Below, piece after piece: positions 39,001 to 54,000 of a stretch of DNA of 64,000 bases (position 1 is the first letter of the stretch; every line of letters starts with the position of its first letter). The DNA lies in NCBI GenBank assembly GCA_035582835.1, contig JAYKAV010002969.1, positions 359,070 through 423,069 of the forward strand, read 5' to 3'. The position numbers and the translations under genes are program-made. The notes under the pieces were generated by a model, which worked only from the letters and a program-made list of their open reading frames with translations, was not told the DNA's origin and ran no database searches. The DNA is from Phoebastria nigripes. Lineage: Eukaryota; Chordata; Aves; Procellariiformes; Diomedeidae.

Positions 39001-42000
39001 TTAAATTATTTTCCCACAAATTTTGGTACTTTTTACTACAGTAAATCCCCTTCCCAGATCATGAAGAAATACAGATTAAAGATTATATAAGCAATCTACT
39101 AAACCAAATATTGATAGCCAGCAATGATTTCACATTATCAAGTACCCTATTTTTAAATAGAAGTCCAATATACTCATTAACCTAGGAAGTAGCAGATATT
39201 GAAGAAAATAATAATGTAAACAGAATAATTCTGATGTACTAATTTATAGTTGCGACTCAAAGAGCTTGAACAGGAAGCTCATCAAGTTGCTGGAGAACGA
39301 TTCCTTTTGACCAGCAGTAGTCAACTCAGAGAGGTAATATTTATACTACTATTAATTATGTAAGTTGTAAGTTCTGTAAATTGTTATTGATACAGAAAAA
39401 TTATAAAGCATATAAAATTGTCCTTACAACTTCAGAATTCTTTTTCTTCAATATTAATTATCTTATTCTCTGATTTTAATGGAGGACATATCAGTTTTTC
39501 ATACATCTGGCAATGTTGGATAATCTGTATTTGAATGTATTTACATAAATTATGCATTTGATTTTAGTAAATACACTACTTTTTCAGGAGCTCAAAAATA
39601 AAGATTTGATCTTTTCAATTCTGTGTTAGTTCTCTTTGCTACAGTATGCTCTATTTTCCTTGAAATCTGTTTTCTAGATTTCAGTTCAGGCAGCAAATAA
39701 TTTTCCTTTCTGTTTCAGCACTTGAAACACTGAAACATTTCTCTTACGTGTTTTTTCTTCCTCTAGGTACTATTTGAAAAGTTGAAACTGCATGCACTGT
39801 GTGAGAAAATTCACAGAACTGAAATACAACAACTTGTGTCCACGTCAGAAGTTGTGGTGAGATGGGGAGGGATTTTAAAGCCATCTGCATGATTTAGCAA
39901 AACTTTCAAGTTATATTCCCGTGAAATTGTCATTTGTCTAAAGTTTTCCTAAGAATCTTGATTTATTTTTATATTGTACTAATCACACTTCATTTACTTA
40001 TGCCAGAAATGAAAGTTGCACTCCATGATGGGGAAAAACAAACTAGCTACTGAAGCTAAACTGTAGCTGTAAACCAGGGTTAAAAACTTTAGTACCAGCG
40101 TGCATGTATGACCATCTTCCTCAAAGGAGGGAGACTTTCTTACAGATTTTGGTAGCTCAGTATGACTGGCTGGTTGGGTGAAAGAGACTACTGGTGAAAG
40201 AGAAGAACATTAATGTAAAAATCTGCTGGTGAAGGAAATAGCAACCCAGACTTTCTCTTTGCTGTCAGGAGATTTGGGCTAAAACCATGTTGTCATCTTT
40301 TTATGGACCCTTAACTCATTCATTCATGCTAGGTAAAGAGGTCTGTAGGAAATTATTTGATACCTGTGGTTTGAATTGGGAGTTGTCACTTTCTTTGTGT
40401 GGTGCAGTGTTTTACTTGTTGTGTGCATGAATTTTCCTCGGGCTTGTTTTTTTTTTCCTCTGTGGAGATGCTTGTCTTCAGTAAGATCAGTTGCATTTGG
40501 AGTCAGATCTGCAGGATCTTGATAGAATCTTGTTCCCTTAGAGCAATAATGACCAAACAGTTCAGATACTTTGATACACCTGTACAAGAGATCGAATGTA
40601 TCTTCAGATTCAGTGCAATAAATATTGCACATATGAAGCTTCTCCAGTTCTTTCTTCTGTTAGTGTTGGAGCAGATAATTTTCAGCAATGCAGACGTTCA
40701 TGTCTGATCCCACACAAGTGCAGAAACCTACCAAAAACATTTGTCTAAAAATGATGAAGTCAAGACCAAACTGCAGACTTCTTGGTAAGTTGAGGCAAAT
40801 GTGGATGCCTCTTCCTTTTCATAGAATCCTTTAGGTTGGAAAAGACCTTTAGGATCATCGAGTCCAACTGTAAACCTAACACTGCCAAGTCCACCACTAA
40901 ACTACGTCCTTAAGTGCCACATCTACACGTCTTTTAAATACCTCCAGGGATGGTGACTCAACCACTTCCCTGGGCAGCCTCTTCCAATGCCTGACAACCC
41001 TTTCAGTGAAGAAATGTTTCCTAATGTCCAATCTAAACCTCCCCTGGTGCAACTTGAGGCCATTTTCTCTTGTCCTATCGCTTGTGACTTGGGCAAAGAG
41101 ACCAACATCCACCTTGCTACAGCCTCCTTTCAGGGAGTTGTAGAGAGCAGTAAGGTCTCCCCTGAGCCTCCTTTTCTCCAGGCTAAACAACCCCAGTTCC
41201 CTCAGCTGTTCCTCATAAAGATTGTGCTCTAGACCCTTCACCAGCTTCATTGCCCTTCTCTGGACACGCTCCAGCACCTCAATATCCTTCTTGTAGTGAG
41301 GGGCCCAAAACTGAACACAGTACTTGAGGTGCAGCCTCACCAGTGCCGAGTACAGGGGCACAATCACTTCCCCCTAGTCCTGCTGGCCACACTATTTCTG
41401 ATACAAGCCCGGATGTTGTTGGCCTTCTTGGCCACCTGGGCACACTGCCAGCTCATATTCAGCCGGCTGTCGACCAACACCCCCAGGTCCTTTTCTGCCA
41501 GGCAGCTTTCCAGCCACTCTTCCCCAAGCCTGTAGCTTTGCATGGGGTTGTTGTGACCCAAGTGGAGGACCCGGCACTTGGCCTTGTTGAATCTCATACA
41601 GTTGGCCNCAGCCCATCAATCCAGCCTGTCCAGATCCTTCTGTACAGCCTTCCTACCCTCGAGCATATCAACACTCCTGCCCAACTTAGTGTCGTCTGTA
41701 AACTTACTGAGGTTGTACTCGATCCTCTCATCTAGATCATTAATAGATCATTTTAAGGTAATAATAGTAATGGATTTCCTTCTTAGAAGAGAAGAAGCCT
41801 CTGTGTAGCTGCACCTGTTTCTGATTTGGTGCCGCAATTGCATTGCTGTAGTTTACATGGGAGTCAAAGTACAGAACTCATTGCTGAGAATGAACACCTC
41901 TGGGGAAGGTAGAAAGGTAGTATTTGTTTCTCCTGTGTGAAAGAGGAAATTCAATTTTTGGGCCAAGTGTCTGAACTACCAGATACGATCTCTGAGATAA

Positions 42001-45000
42001 TGTCAACAGTATAACCATAAAACCCACACACTACTCAAGGAGAAGGAGGTTTCATAGATCAAACATGTAATCTTGGAGAGTGACAGAGAGCCTTGGGAGA
42101 TGGGAGGGATCAGTGAAATAGAATGCATGTCATCTTTTTGTGGGAACATAAGATTTGTTGCAGTAATCAAAGCAATGCTTTTATCTAGTCCAGTACTCTC
42201 TTTCTAACAACTTCTGAGACTTGGTTATTTAGAGAAAGGTAGGCTAAAACCTTCCAATAGATAAATACTAGATAATTAATCTTAATATGTTGTTTCTCCC
42301 TGGTAGCAAGAAAAAAACTTACGCTTTTAAATCTCCGTTCTGGTACAATTGTATCTATTTTTCACTCTGAACTGTTGTAGTTCCAGATATTTTTGTTGTA
42401 CTTGCAAATATCCAATCTCTATTTTAATAATTTCATTCTTCTTCTTAACAAAATTTTATGGCAATTTACAATCAAAGTAATCAGACATATGCTTTATTTT
42501 ATTGCTTTTGGATTTGACACTTCAATTTTTCTTGAAGGTCTCCTGGAACTTGTATTAGGGAATGAACAGGAGAAATTCTCCTGTTGGGTTTTGTGTGTGT
42601 GTGTATACATATGTATGTGTGTATTATTTTGTATACCTTTATCATGTTCTCTCTTGATTGATGCTGTCTAGCACAAAAAAATAAACAAAGGACCATAAGT
42701 GACCCCCCCCGCCAATGCCCCAGTGTTTTCAAAGTTGTTGCGGAAAAGTTTTTAGGTCTGCATGTCTTTTTGGCGCTGTCTGGGACAGGAAGGGAAATCA
42801 AATGGGAAGGGGTAATCTCCAGCCCTCCTGCTGAAGGCAGGAAAGAATGAAGGCTTCCTTGGGCCTAGGGTGAGATTGCTTGAAGGTCATTATTCCTTAG
42901 CCAGTATTTTATCCATTCAGCTTGGCGAGAAAATTTCTTCCTCCAAAACTTATTCTGTTAAGATGACTTGACAGAAAAGTGTACCAGTAACTCACATTCT
43001 TTATTTTGCAGCTAAATAAGTTGCAAGATCTTCATCCTTTGCCTAAGATAATTTTAGAATACCGTCAGGTGAGCTGATATTTTTCACATAATGTAGTTGC
43101 ACCGAAGCAAATTAGCAAGAAAGGTAACATATTCACAGCTAAATAAGTAAAAAAAAGTTGGCTCTAATGTAAGTTCATTCAAATATTCATTTAAATTTTG
43201 AAGTTGTAGGTATTCTTAGGAATTTTTAAATTTAATGTTTATACTTCCGTTTTGCACTATGTTAGACTATAGCTAGCAAACAACTCTGTTGCAAAAACAA
43301 TTGGAAAACTTCACTGTTAAATTTGTCTAGTGCTATAAAGCACACTCTTAGGGTAAAACATTTATTTCATGAGTTCTGAAGAAATACTCTGCAAAACAAG
43401 TTAATATGCATTTGGAAATTAAGATCTTTAATTTGAAAAATCTCTTATTTTTATAAATAAGCATTTATCTAAATTTGTATGTAATTTAGGTTCATAAGAT
43501 GAAATCAACTTATGTGGATGGACTACAAATGTGCATGAGAAAGGTAGAAATATAAAAAGTAGCCTGTAAAATATGATATTTCAAATAAATCATAAAAGGA
43601 TGTGAAATGATTGCAGTGTTTACAGTTTAAGAGCTTTTATATATGGAAAATTATAAAGTATTTCTTTTTGATTTTGTAGTCCTGATTGCAGTGAGTTTTT
43701 ATTACTGACACTTACACTGAATAAAATTTAGATGTATGTCTTCATCCTTTTCTTTTTGGGGATTTTTACTTTACTTGACTACAGGGATTTATTTCTTCTA
43801 CATGGAATCAGACAGGAACTGTGACTGGCAGACTTTCAGCCAAACATCCAGTAAGTGAGCCTATTAGAAGATTTACATTTTAATTAGAATTAAAAATTAA
43901 TATTATTTATATAAAATATGTAATATTTTTAACACATGAATTGTTCATTTTCATCTAAGTCTAGCAGTTGCCATATTGTATGTAAATAGTGGACAAAAAA
44001 AGCTTATTAAATGGGTGTTTCCCTCTAGAACACTTATTCTTATGAATATTTTCTGGTATCTGTGGATCAGCATTTAATATTACCTGAAGTTTACCTGAAG
44101 CAGAGGGGTAGAACTGTGAGCCATGCNTGCACCTTCTAGACTTCCACTGAATACTTCTTTGTAATGAATTCCTGGTGTTCATGAATGACTCCTTGTAAAG
44201 GATCGGTGAGCCCTGGGAGGTACCCTGGGCATTATGGAAAAAAAGGAAGCTCTTTTCTTCTGGAATTTGGCTTCAGACCTCGTAGCAGCCAAGGGGTAAG
44301 CGTGGGTGAGTGTGCAGGACCTGGTGTGGGAGGAGGCAGGGTTGCAGACTGCTTCAGGGGCTCAAGGCATAGGCAGGGGAATAGCAGTAGAAAAATAGTG
44401 ACTACCTACCTGCGGAAATGTTCTGTTTGGTTTAATCATGGCCTTTCTTAGCAAAGACCTGACCTCTGGCCCTGTGGGAGAGGGGGAATAGATGCAGAAG
44501 TGGGACTTGGCTCATGAAGGCTAGAGGGAATCCACAAGGCTGTTGTCCTTTTAACTTGTGCCCAAAACTATTGTCAGTTCTTATCCGTGCAGGTTTGAGT
44601 ACTGCTTATCTGCCTATGCAGGTACTAGCCTTAAGCTTCATGGGTACAAATGGCTTTAGAAGCTTTCTGCAGTCTTGGGAGAAAGCCCATGGTCTTCCAC
44701 AGCTCTATCTAGGAGTAGAGATGTTAGACATAACAGTTATGTTGTGACCACTTTGCATGGGTGGGCTTATGTGGCTCCTTGCAAGTCCTGACTGGTATGG
44801 TGACTTTTGGAGTTCTGGCAGAAACCTGTCCTGGGAGGTTCTCATCCTCACAATACTAGTGACTTCCTTAGCTCTTCTTTTACCTATCTTCACAGTTCAG
44901 GTTTCATTTATATCTTCCTACCCTCATGGTACACATTTCCATACAATTTGTCATCAAACAATTTATAGGAAGTGCTTGTGCTTTTTGCTGGGTAAAAAAT

Positions 45001-48000
45001 GGTGTCTAGGGTTCTGAATTAACAATGGAATGGAGGAGTGTTACTGCTGCTCCTGCTTAGCGTGCACGCAGATGGGGAAAGTGATGGGAGAGAATGGAAA
45101 AGATGATCATGAAGGTCACAGTTTGCTAAATATTCTGATGTGATCTACAGGCATTTACAAATCAGAGCTGAACAGACAGCTGTCTTGAACAACCACATAC
45201 AACACAGGGTGACCTTTGGCCCATCATGCTAAAAATGACATGAAATCTACTTTTCTTAAAGGTTGTTTTTCTCCAAAATAATGCTGCTAAATTTGGCATC
45301 CAGGGTTGCCTGAGGCTGGCTTTTCCTTATAAGGAAAAACATTGGCATGGCTTTTTTTGTGTGAAATGTTTATGGAACTTATGCCATCTGTTTCTGAATC
45401 ATTTATTGATATAGAAGATATACTGCAGTGGCCAGTCACTTTACTAAGTGTTAAAGGATTGGGAAGATTCTTGCCAGAAATCATAAATATTGTAGATATT
45501 TTTGCGGTTACTATGATGTTATGTCAAATTTTAGCTGAATATTTGCTGAGGTAGTTTATTTTTAACTGTGTTTTAAAATCCTTTAAGGAGTGATTAAAGC
45601 AGAAGATAAGTGTAAATCAGATAAAGTGAGAATTCAAATAGAAAAAAACATCCCATGTTTTGGGAGTGGTTGTGGGAGATGGGGTTCCAAACAAAGGTTT
45701 CTTTATCTTTCATTTGTTTTGTAAAGGTAATAGATCTATCTGTCCTCTTTCCTTTAGGGCATTAAATGGAGTCCAGGAGGGATTTACTCATAGGTTTAAG
45801 GGGAAATGACCAGACATTAGGTACAGAGCAGGATTTCTTTTTCAGATAAACACTTCTGTGATCTTCTTTCAGACAGATCCACATCTGATGTATGGATGAT
45901 GTGTATTTTTGGTTTTATGTGGGTTTCTCTCAATAGATAAGCTTATTCACATGAATTTTTATGACTTCTGTGTTGCAGCAACTTAGAGGGGGTTTCTTGG
46001 TAGAACTTTACTTCAGTGGCTCTCGTGTATACATCTATTTTAGTTTAACTGTGCACTCCATTTCTTCTCATTTGGTTTTTTCTTCTACAATATGTGTGCT
46101 GCATAATTAATGCATTTTTCACAAATAACAAAGTGTTATATAATAATATAGTACATAGTTAAACAGGGACACATTTGATATTGTAGTCTCCTGCTATAGT
46201 GTTGTAACTGTCTATTTGCTACTCCATGAGAACCTGCGTATTTGAAACCTAAAAGTATAAACCCTAGAATTCTTCAGTCAAATTATTTTGTAATATATCC
46301 ATAGGCTAGTTATTTTTTCCACTCTATGATGGATTGCTTATGACTATTAGGGGAAGTTAATTAGGTTTATTATTTGAATATGTTATTTTAAATTAATTTT
46401 TGTATAAATATATTAGTCTTGTCTACATTAGGATACTTCTTTATTATATTGCTCATAGATAACTTTCCTATTAAATATATTTATTACATTCATAAAGACT
46501 TTGTTTATGTTCTCCAAACCTACCTTGAAATACCACTTTCTAGCCTCTCACCTTTTAAAGCAAAAATAAGTCATGACAGAGGTGGNAAGGCATAAAGCCA
46601 ATTAAGATCAAGCCTCTTTCCGAATGAACAGAGAGAAATTCTAACTCGGGATATAAAGATTGCATATAATTGGTTGTTATAATTTGGTTTAAGATGTAAA
46701 CTTCAGTGCTAGAATCAGATATTCTGTATTAAGGTTTCTTTCCTCCAGGCTTCTGCAGCAGAGAGAACTGAAATGCTACTAATGAGTTTACACTTCTATA
46801 CTTCAGAGGATGTTTTTATCATTAAACTAAAAAGCATAAAGTGGTGGGCTTCAGGGGGCGTTTCCTTCCTTTAGTAACAAAAAGTTATGCTGAAGATAAA
46901 TAAATTTTTTTACCTTCTCAGACCAAGTGAAAAAAAAAAAAAAAAGCATTCCTATTTCTCCCCAGGAAAAATGCTTTTACCAGCTTGTCCAAAAAGGCAA
47001 AGAAATAAAATAATTTAACCTGTCAAAGAAGCATGTTAGCCTTTAATTTGGAAAGCAGGAATGTAATTTGAAAGAGAAATTAATTAGGGTATGTTGAATG
47101 TTAATGTGCTCAAAGAAGGACCATAAAAAAACCTGAAATATTGAATATACCTCAGTCTCTCCAACAGATATAAGTAATATTTTCTGATAGTGAATGCATG
47201 ATAGAGAATTGCATGCTTGTTTATTAGAAAATGTGTGTTACTAATAGTGTTTGGAATATGAATAATAAATTACCCATCTGGTTTTCATTCTGATGGGAGA
47301 GACAATCTCTTGAAGTAGAGACCCCTCTGAGCAATTGCCATCAAAAATGAGTCTGTTCTGTCAATTAACTTGGCAAACCAGTTTTTCTGATTATCCATAC
47401 TGTAGCTGTATTACTTCCCTTCTGGGCTGTCTTCTGGAGTGAATGGACTAATTCTCTCTAAGATGAAACTCAAATGGAGTTTTGGAATAGTTTTGGGATC
47501 ATTTATGGACAGAGATGCTGCCTGTTTGTCTCCCTTTCATAACACTATCCCAATAGGTTTTACATCCTTAGCATACCCATATGCACACACCAAGCAAGGA
47601 GGACTGTTGGAATCGTGCTATCAAAACTGTTGTGACAGCTCTCAAATTTCAGGCATTTTGTCCCAGGCCTTATTAAGGCTACAGGCTGATCTGTGATACT
47701 ACCAATACTCTTTCTGAAAGTTTATAGTCTATAGTCACAATTCGATTCCAGCACAAACAGGATGTTCTATAAGGTATTTCAATAATGGTGCGCTGGTGTA
47801 CAAATTTGAAGTGTCCTGTTTTTCCCCTGTCCCTTTCCTTCACAGCTTTTAGAAGGCTTTGGCAGAGCTGATGCAGTGTAAGGAGCCAGATACCAGGTTT
47901 GGGAGCAGGGATGTGATCACATCTTCGTGTTGTGGTGTTGTCGTTCCCCCCCCCTCCCCCGCCAAAATGAACCAGTGCCTTGGCTGCTTTTGAAACTGCA

Positions 48001-51000
48001 CTATTAGGAATATAATTTTTGTATTCAAACACTGTCCTACTGAAATGAATGTTGACTTAAAATGGACAGACGGTATGGGTCTTACATTTGCATTGATTTT
48101 ACTTGAGTGTTTTCTATTTTTTTTTTTTAAAAAGTATGTTTGTTGGAAAGCACTGGGGATAGAGACAAGTCAGACATGTTACAGGTTCATATAAAACATC
48201 TTGTCAAAAGTCTTCTATAATGTCATCTAGGCTAACAAAATAATTTTTAGGTAAGTATGCTCTGATGTGGGCTTCACTAAAATAATGGTAGNTTGTCTTA
48301 ACTGAGATGAGAATGTCTATGCATTTTCTTGAACCTTTGCATCAAAGCAATTTAGTGTCATATTTTCTAGTCAGTACAAACAACTATCACTCAGATGAGC
48401 TGATATGCTATTAGAGAAAGTCAGAGCGCGCGTGCCGTTTGTTATGGTTGGTCTGTGTTCTCTGAGTACTCTTGCATTCAGAACGTATTTTTGTGCCATG
48501 TTTCTTTTCAGTATATTTATTCCAATACTCTTGAGTCATATGCTGATTATGACTGCACTAATAGCACTAAAATAGTATCTCATTTTATGAGTATTTAGAG
48601 TTTTGATGTTTTTACAATCTGTTGTTGTTGTTTTATTTTTTTAGAAGTATATTTTAGTGAAGGCTTTAGCATTTAAAGAAACGGTACTTACAACATTGGA
48701 GACAGAAGTTGCCTATTTCCTCTCTTTCTTCTTCACTCATCACAGTTTTTGTTTTACGATAGGGAAATTTAATTAAAAATGAGTGAATGAGCATGTTGAC
48801 AAGACTTTAGTTCAATTGCATTCATGATGAAAATTTACACTACGTTAACATTACAATAGGATGTTCTCAGTTATTGGTGTGACAACTGCAGTATGAAAAG
48901 TCACTGTTAGTCGTATCATAACACTCATGTCTGATGCTCCGGGACATCATCATGTTGATTTAATATCCAAATGCAGAAGTAAGGTTTCTGCATCATAGAC
49001 CTTTGTTCTCTTAGCACCTTGAGTACACATAGTATCCTTTTCTATGATATATGCATGTCTTTGTCATTCTCTGTAGTAATGCTCCTGATTTGTATAAATT
49101 AATTAATCTCACGGTGAGTGTGGTGTATCAAATACATGGACTACATTTTATAGCGTAATGTTTTCCATTTGGTTCAGTAAAGCTTGGAGCATCATCTGGG
49201 CTGTGATTCTGTAGTAACAAGAGCAGTTCAATCATGTATACAANTTCTCTTCTATTTGGGTTTATCTTTGTATGTATAATTGTTCTGGGTGTTATTTAAA
49301 GAAAGATAATGTGTAGCCAGTATAAATCTGCTTCTATGCAGTAATCAACATACAAAATGCTTGCATTTTATTTATGCCAGATAAGATAGGGAGCTTGTCA
49401 CTATTTCTTCTACAAACTAAACATAAGCACAGAAATATATAGAGCAATTAAAATTAACAGCTCAAAAATGTAAGATTCTATACAACTCAGAATAATATCA
49501 GTTAAAGTATTTTTAGCACATTATGAAATATTGACTGTGGAGGCTGAATTCCTTCTTCATGCTCCTTTAGTTTCTGGCAAAAATCTCCTCAGAGAAGCTT
49601 AGACTTGTAGAAATGGGAGAAAAAGTTCCTGTAAAATTTTCCTCTGCTAGAGAGATGATGGCACTGCATACTTCCACTTGTTTCATTAAAATTCAAAGAT
49701 ACTACATTTCAATACACTATGTATAAATTAAATTGTCAGCACTTGAGTGCCCACTGCTGTTGAGTGGGCTTTGTTAAGGTAGTTGGTTATATGCTGATTC
49801 ATTTTATCCTTTGAATGGCCTTTGCCAGCGGTGTTTTGGGAATGCTGCAGGTAGAAGCCAAAACTATGCACTGATCATGTTTTAGACATCCATGCTGGAA
49901 TATAGCTAGTGCTACTGCCAGGTTATTTTTCTCTAATATGAATGTGACTGGAGCACATAGCTAACAAGAAACAAAATTAGCATCATCTTTGATCAAAACA
50001 AGTGGGTTTTTAGTTATGTAGCTTTCACTACCTTACAAATAAAAAGGTGTTTTAAAGTGAAGTAATTATAGTAATAGTGATTACTTAGAGTATTCTATTA
50101 CAGAAGTTAATCTATACACTGTGTTGTGTCTCTTGGAATTTTATTAAGTCTGATTCCATGTAATTTTAGAATAGTTTAAGAGCAATATTAGCATGGTATT
50201 TTGGTTACAAGAAACAAGTAGTGCTATTCACTTGTAGTCTGTCACAGTCTTCCTTCTTCCACTGTTTATCCATACAAATTTCAACTCCTAGCTAAGCACT
50301 TTTCTTATGCTTGAGATTGGCATATGCTAGTATCCTCTGAAGTCTCAATGTGGCCACAGTCATTGTACCTCTGTACTGAGGAGTTTAATAGAGCCCATGT
50401 CCTACTGAGTTTATTTTCACTGTCCTCATCCGTAAGACAGTTGCTCAGATTGAATCTTCAGCAATGTGCAGAAACGCATGTAAAATCTTTATATTAGTTT
50501 AAATATTTGTGTGCCTATTTGTTATGAAGTTGTGAGTTGATTAAGATTTTAGAAATTCTGCTTGAAGATTTTTTTATTCTTCATATGAAGTATTCCATTA
50601 GTGGGATTTTTAGATACACACTTTTAGGAAATACTCAAAGCTTGGAGACTTATGTTCCAAGAGGATAATTAAAAAAAAAAATTAAAATCTCAGGCACACA
50701 AATTATGTCTTGTCTTACAAGCTCTCAAAAGTGAGAGGTGTTAGCATATTCCTCTAATGGCTGAATTCCTTTTTGCAAGGACAAAATATAGTCTAATTCT
50801 GATCTCAGCACAGGTTTCATTATGTTTTAACATAGCAAAATAAACTATTTACATACTTTTGTTATGTAGTGTTGTTCTACTGTATATTGTTCTTCTTCCA
50901 TTCTGTATCTCAGTCAGCAAAAATTACTTCAAAAAATCTGAGAGTTCTGACAAGACAAAAAATGGAGGAGACAGAAATGAAGAATGATAAAAAGAGAATG

Positions 51001-54000
51001 GATTATAGGGGAAGATCAAAAGTTAGGTACAGCAAAAGAGACTTCTTGTCTTGGATGGTCCAGTTTTCAGACAGTACTGATTTTCAAAAGCTTTGTCGTT
51101 GGTATCCCAAAGAATTTGAGGAAAATTATCTCTGTAGCTGTACATCCCTACTACATTCAGCTTTCTCTGCTGGCAGTTCTTTTTTTCTATGTCAATGAGT
51201 GGAAAATTTGCCAATTCTTTATTTCCTCAGCATCCTTTCATAAAACCTCAGGAAATTTCACCCAGAGTTTTGAAGATGGATGCACTCTGACAGGTTTGGA
51301 ACAACAACAACAACAAATAGTGGTTTGTATAAGGGTCGCTGAAGATAGACAGAATAGGACAGAGGTCCTCTTGCTGACTCCCACATGGCCTTGTTGTCCT
51401 TACCTCTCCCGTACTAACGTGATCATCTGCTGGCTATGGCTCTTAGGAACTTATAGTTAAGGACCATTTCTATCAAATCAATAATTGTCCTTTCCTCACT
51501 GTGATCAAAGAAAGAGACATTGGCTATTTAGGTTTCCTTTAACTCATTCAATCAGCCTCCTGTTCACAGTCTTGTAGCCTTTTAAGAGGAATTCCCTGCT
51601 AACGTATGCTCAGTAAATTCCTCGGTATGTGGAACAATCTTGTTTGAGATGCTAAATTTTACCCTTTTGTAAAACAACTGTTGCATCTTTTCTTTAGGAA
51701 GTAAATTCATCCAGTCTGGAAATCTTGTCATTTTTCATGTGTTTAAACATCTAGTATTTGTACCTTTGGACAATATTCCCTTGACATTGTTTACTTTAAA
51801 GCTATGATATACAGCTAATATACAACTAGTACAATATTTACTAGCTCCAACTGCNGCTCAAAGGGTTGTTATCTCTATGCCTTAGCACTGTTTTTTCACC
51901 AAAACCAAATCATATCTTCTTGGATTTCATCCCAGAGTTTAATAGCCTCCCATATTAATGAACATTAGTTTAACAGAGCTTATGTTCTGAGTATAATTTT
52001 CTTTCAGGAAAATGAAATGAAATAGGTAATTGAATTTAGTCAGTTTATATATGGGAAACAAAAGCAGTCTTTGTCTCTTTCAAAGATGCATAGAGCTGCG
52101 TATATACAAACTCCCTTGCTTGCTGTGCAAAGGTTAGTAATCTGTCAGTGTATAACCAAGCATCTGGGCTGAACCCATGATTTGACAAAATAATTTGTCA
52201 CAGAACATGTCAAATCAATAAGTTAGTAAAATAAAATATTTTTTGTTCTTTTAAAAATCACTCATCGAGTCCTTTCTCATGTGCTGCTACAACATTATTA
52301 CCTGAGGTCGTTGCCAGGTCTGCATTTCAAAGAATATGGCAGAAAGAGGATTAGTCATAGGAAATCAAATACACTATCCTTATGGCCAACTCTCTAAAGA
52401 AAGACGTCGGTATTTTGGTTGCCCTTTTCTTTTTCCCTTGTATTCACTTTGAAAGCTGCTTAAGCTTGTGGGAAGGTGATGAATTACTTCTAAGTCTCCC
52501 ACTTGACTGACATCTAAAACCTTGATAATTCTGTGCTGCTGGGTAAGGCAAGAGGGGAGTGCATTATCTTTGAATGATTGTTCCCTGCTGAAAAACAGTA
52601 ACTAGTACCAAAAATTAAGAAATCCTGTACCAGAAGTCTGTATGATTCTGTGTTTTTTGACAAGGAAAATAGCTATATTTAATTTTTAACTAACCACTAG
52701 GTGGCAATTGCAGACAAGTCAAGATTTGCTTAGGAATGCATGTACACATACATACCAGGCTGGAATTGCTATGGTGACCTTGTTCATTTTCATATTTTTC
52801 TCTATTTATTGAGCTACATGCTGTGTTTTAAAAATTAGGTCTTCAGACTGTCTTGAAATTGTGTCTCATATAGAAGTCACAGAAAATAACTGTTTATTCC
52901 TTTACAATAATAAGTAAATGCTGCTATGGACAATAATTAAATATAGCAATTCTCCAAATGAGAAATCATAAAGTTTTTGTGGTTTTTTTTTGTTTGTTTC
53001 TGCTGTGTAATTTCTCATGAGTGAGTTGCCACCAACTTTGGAGGTGCCAGACAAATTGAGTGAATTTGATGTTGTGAGCGCATTGCGAGAATACTACTTT
53101 GGGCAGCGTGCAGTTTTCCTCACTATTTCTCCAGCAGCTTTGGCCTTTAACAAAGGAGCAAGCAGAGTGTTGACGGTTAAGGAGGTAGCTCACTGAACCT
53201 GTGCTTATGTTTCTTCTCAAATTGATTAACTGAGCTATGAGAGCAGAATTTATCAATAGGTGTGGTCCCATGTAGAGCAAGAAAAGACAACTGAAAAAGA
53301 AGGAAAAGGAGTGAGAAAATTTTGAAGGCGCAGATAAACAGGGGAAAAAAATCCACTACAAGAATAAAAAGAAAGTAGTAATTAGAGATATGGAATATAA
53401 AGCTCAAAGGAGTTGTCATCTACCTATCTGTTATCATTGTAATGAAGNCTGGTCTTACAGACCAAAGTATTACTTCTGCTCCAAAAGTAATACAATGCTA
53501 GTCATCAAACAGATGCCATGAATTTAAAAGCTTACTTTGTGTTTCATTGTGTAAAGCTGAGTTCTTGTTCAAAGAGAACAGTTGTGGCCTAATTATTTTC
53601 CTAAACTTTCTGGAGAAGAAGATACTAAGAGAAACTCCAGAAACTTTTGGACTTAATAATGCTTCAGTTTTTGCTGGAGTGCTACATTTCATGAGATAAA
53701 CTAGAATTTCGCTGCTCTGAACTTTTTTCAAACAGAAGACAAAATCTGTGTTTTTCTCAAGCATTAGGAAATAATTGATTTCCTGAAGCAACAGCTATTA
53801 AAGTAATTAAATCTGACAAGATCACAGTCCCAGTAAATGTTCTTGCTTATAAGAAATGCAACTAGTTTTTGCTATTTGGTGGCATTGGTAGCCACTGTAA
53901 AACAATNTTTAATTCCTCTATTGTCTTTATTTTGCTCTAGTGTTTGGTACTATGCCTCACTGTAACAGCAGGTGGGTTAGTTGCCACATCAAAGGATATA

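Larger units (their letters stand above)
39857..43011 (+). other. POLN intron with an inverted CR1
   Basis: A 3.2-kb intron that contains the minus-strand CR1 at 40819-41745 and a TG-rich microsatellite at about 42592-42623. The rest is AT-rich and unrecognised. Confidence 0.65.

Noticed and set aside
40897..41367. 156-codon minus-strand frame as a host gene
   Set aside because: It is the C-terminal ORF2 part of a CR1 retrotransposon, repeated at 56022-56513, not a host gene.
51303..51320. (CAA)n run as a possible array or coding repeat
   Set aside because: Only five or so units with no spacer structure. A simple microsatellite.
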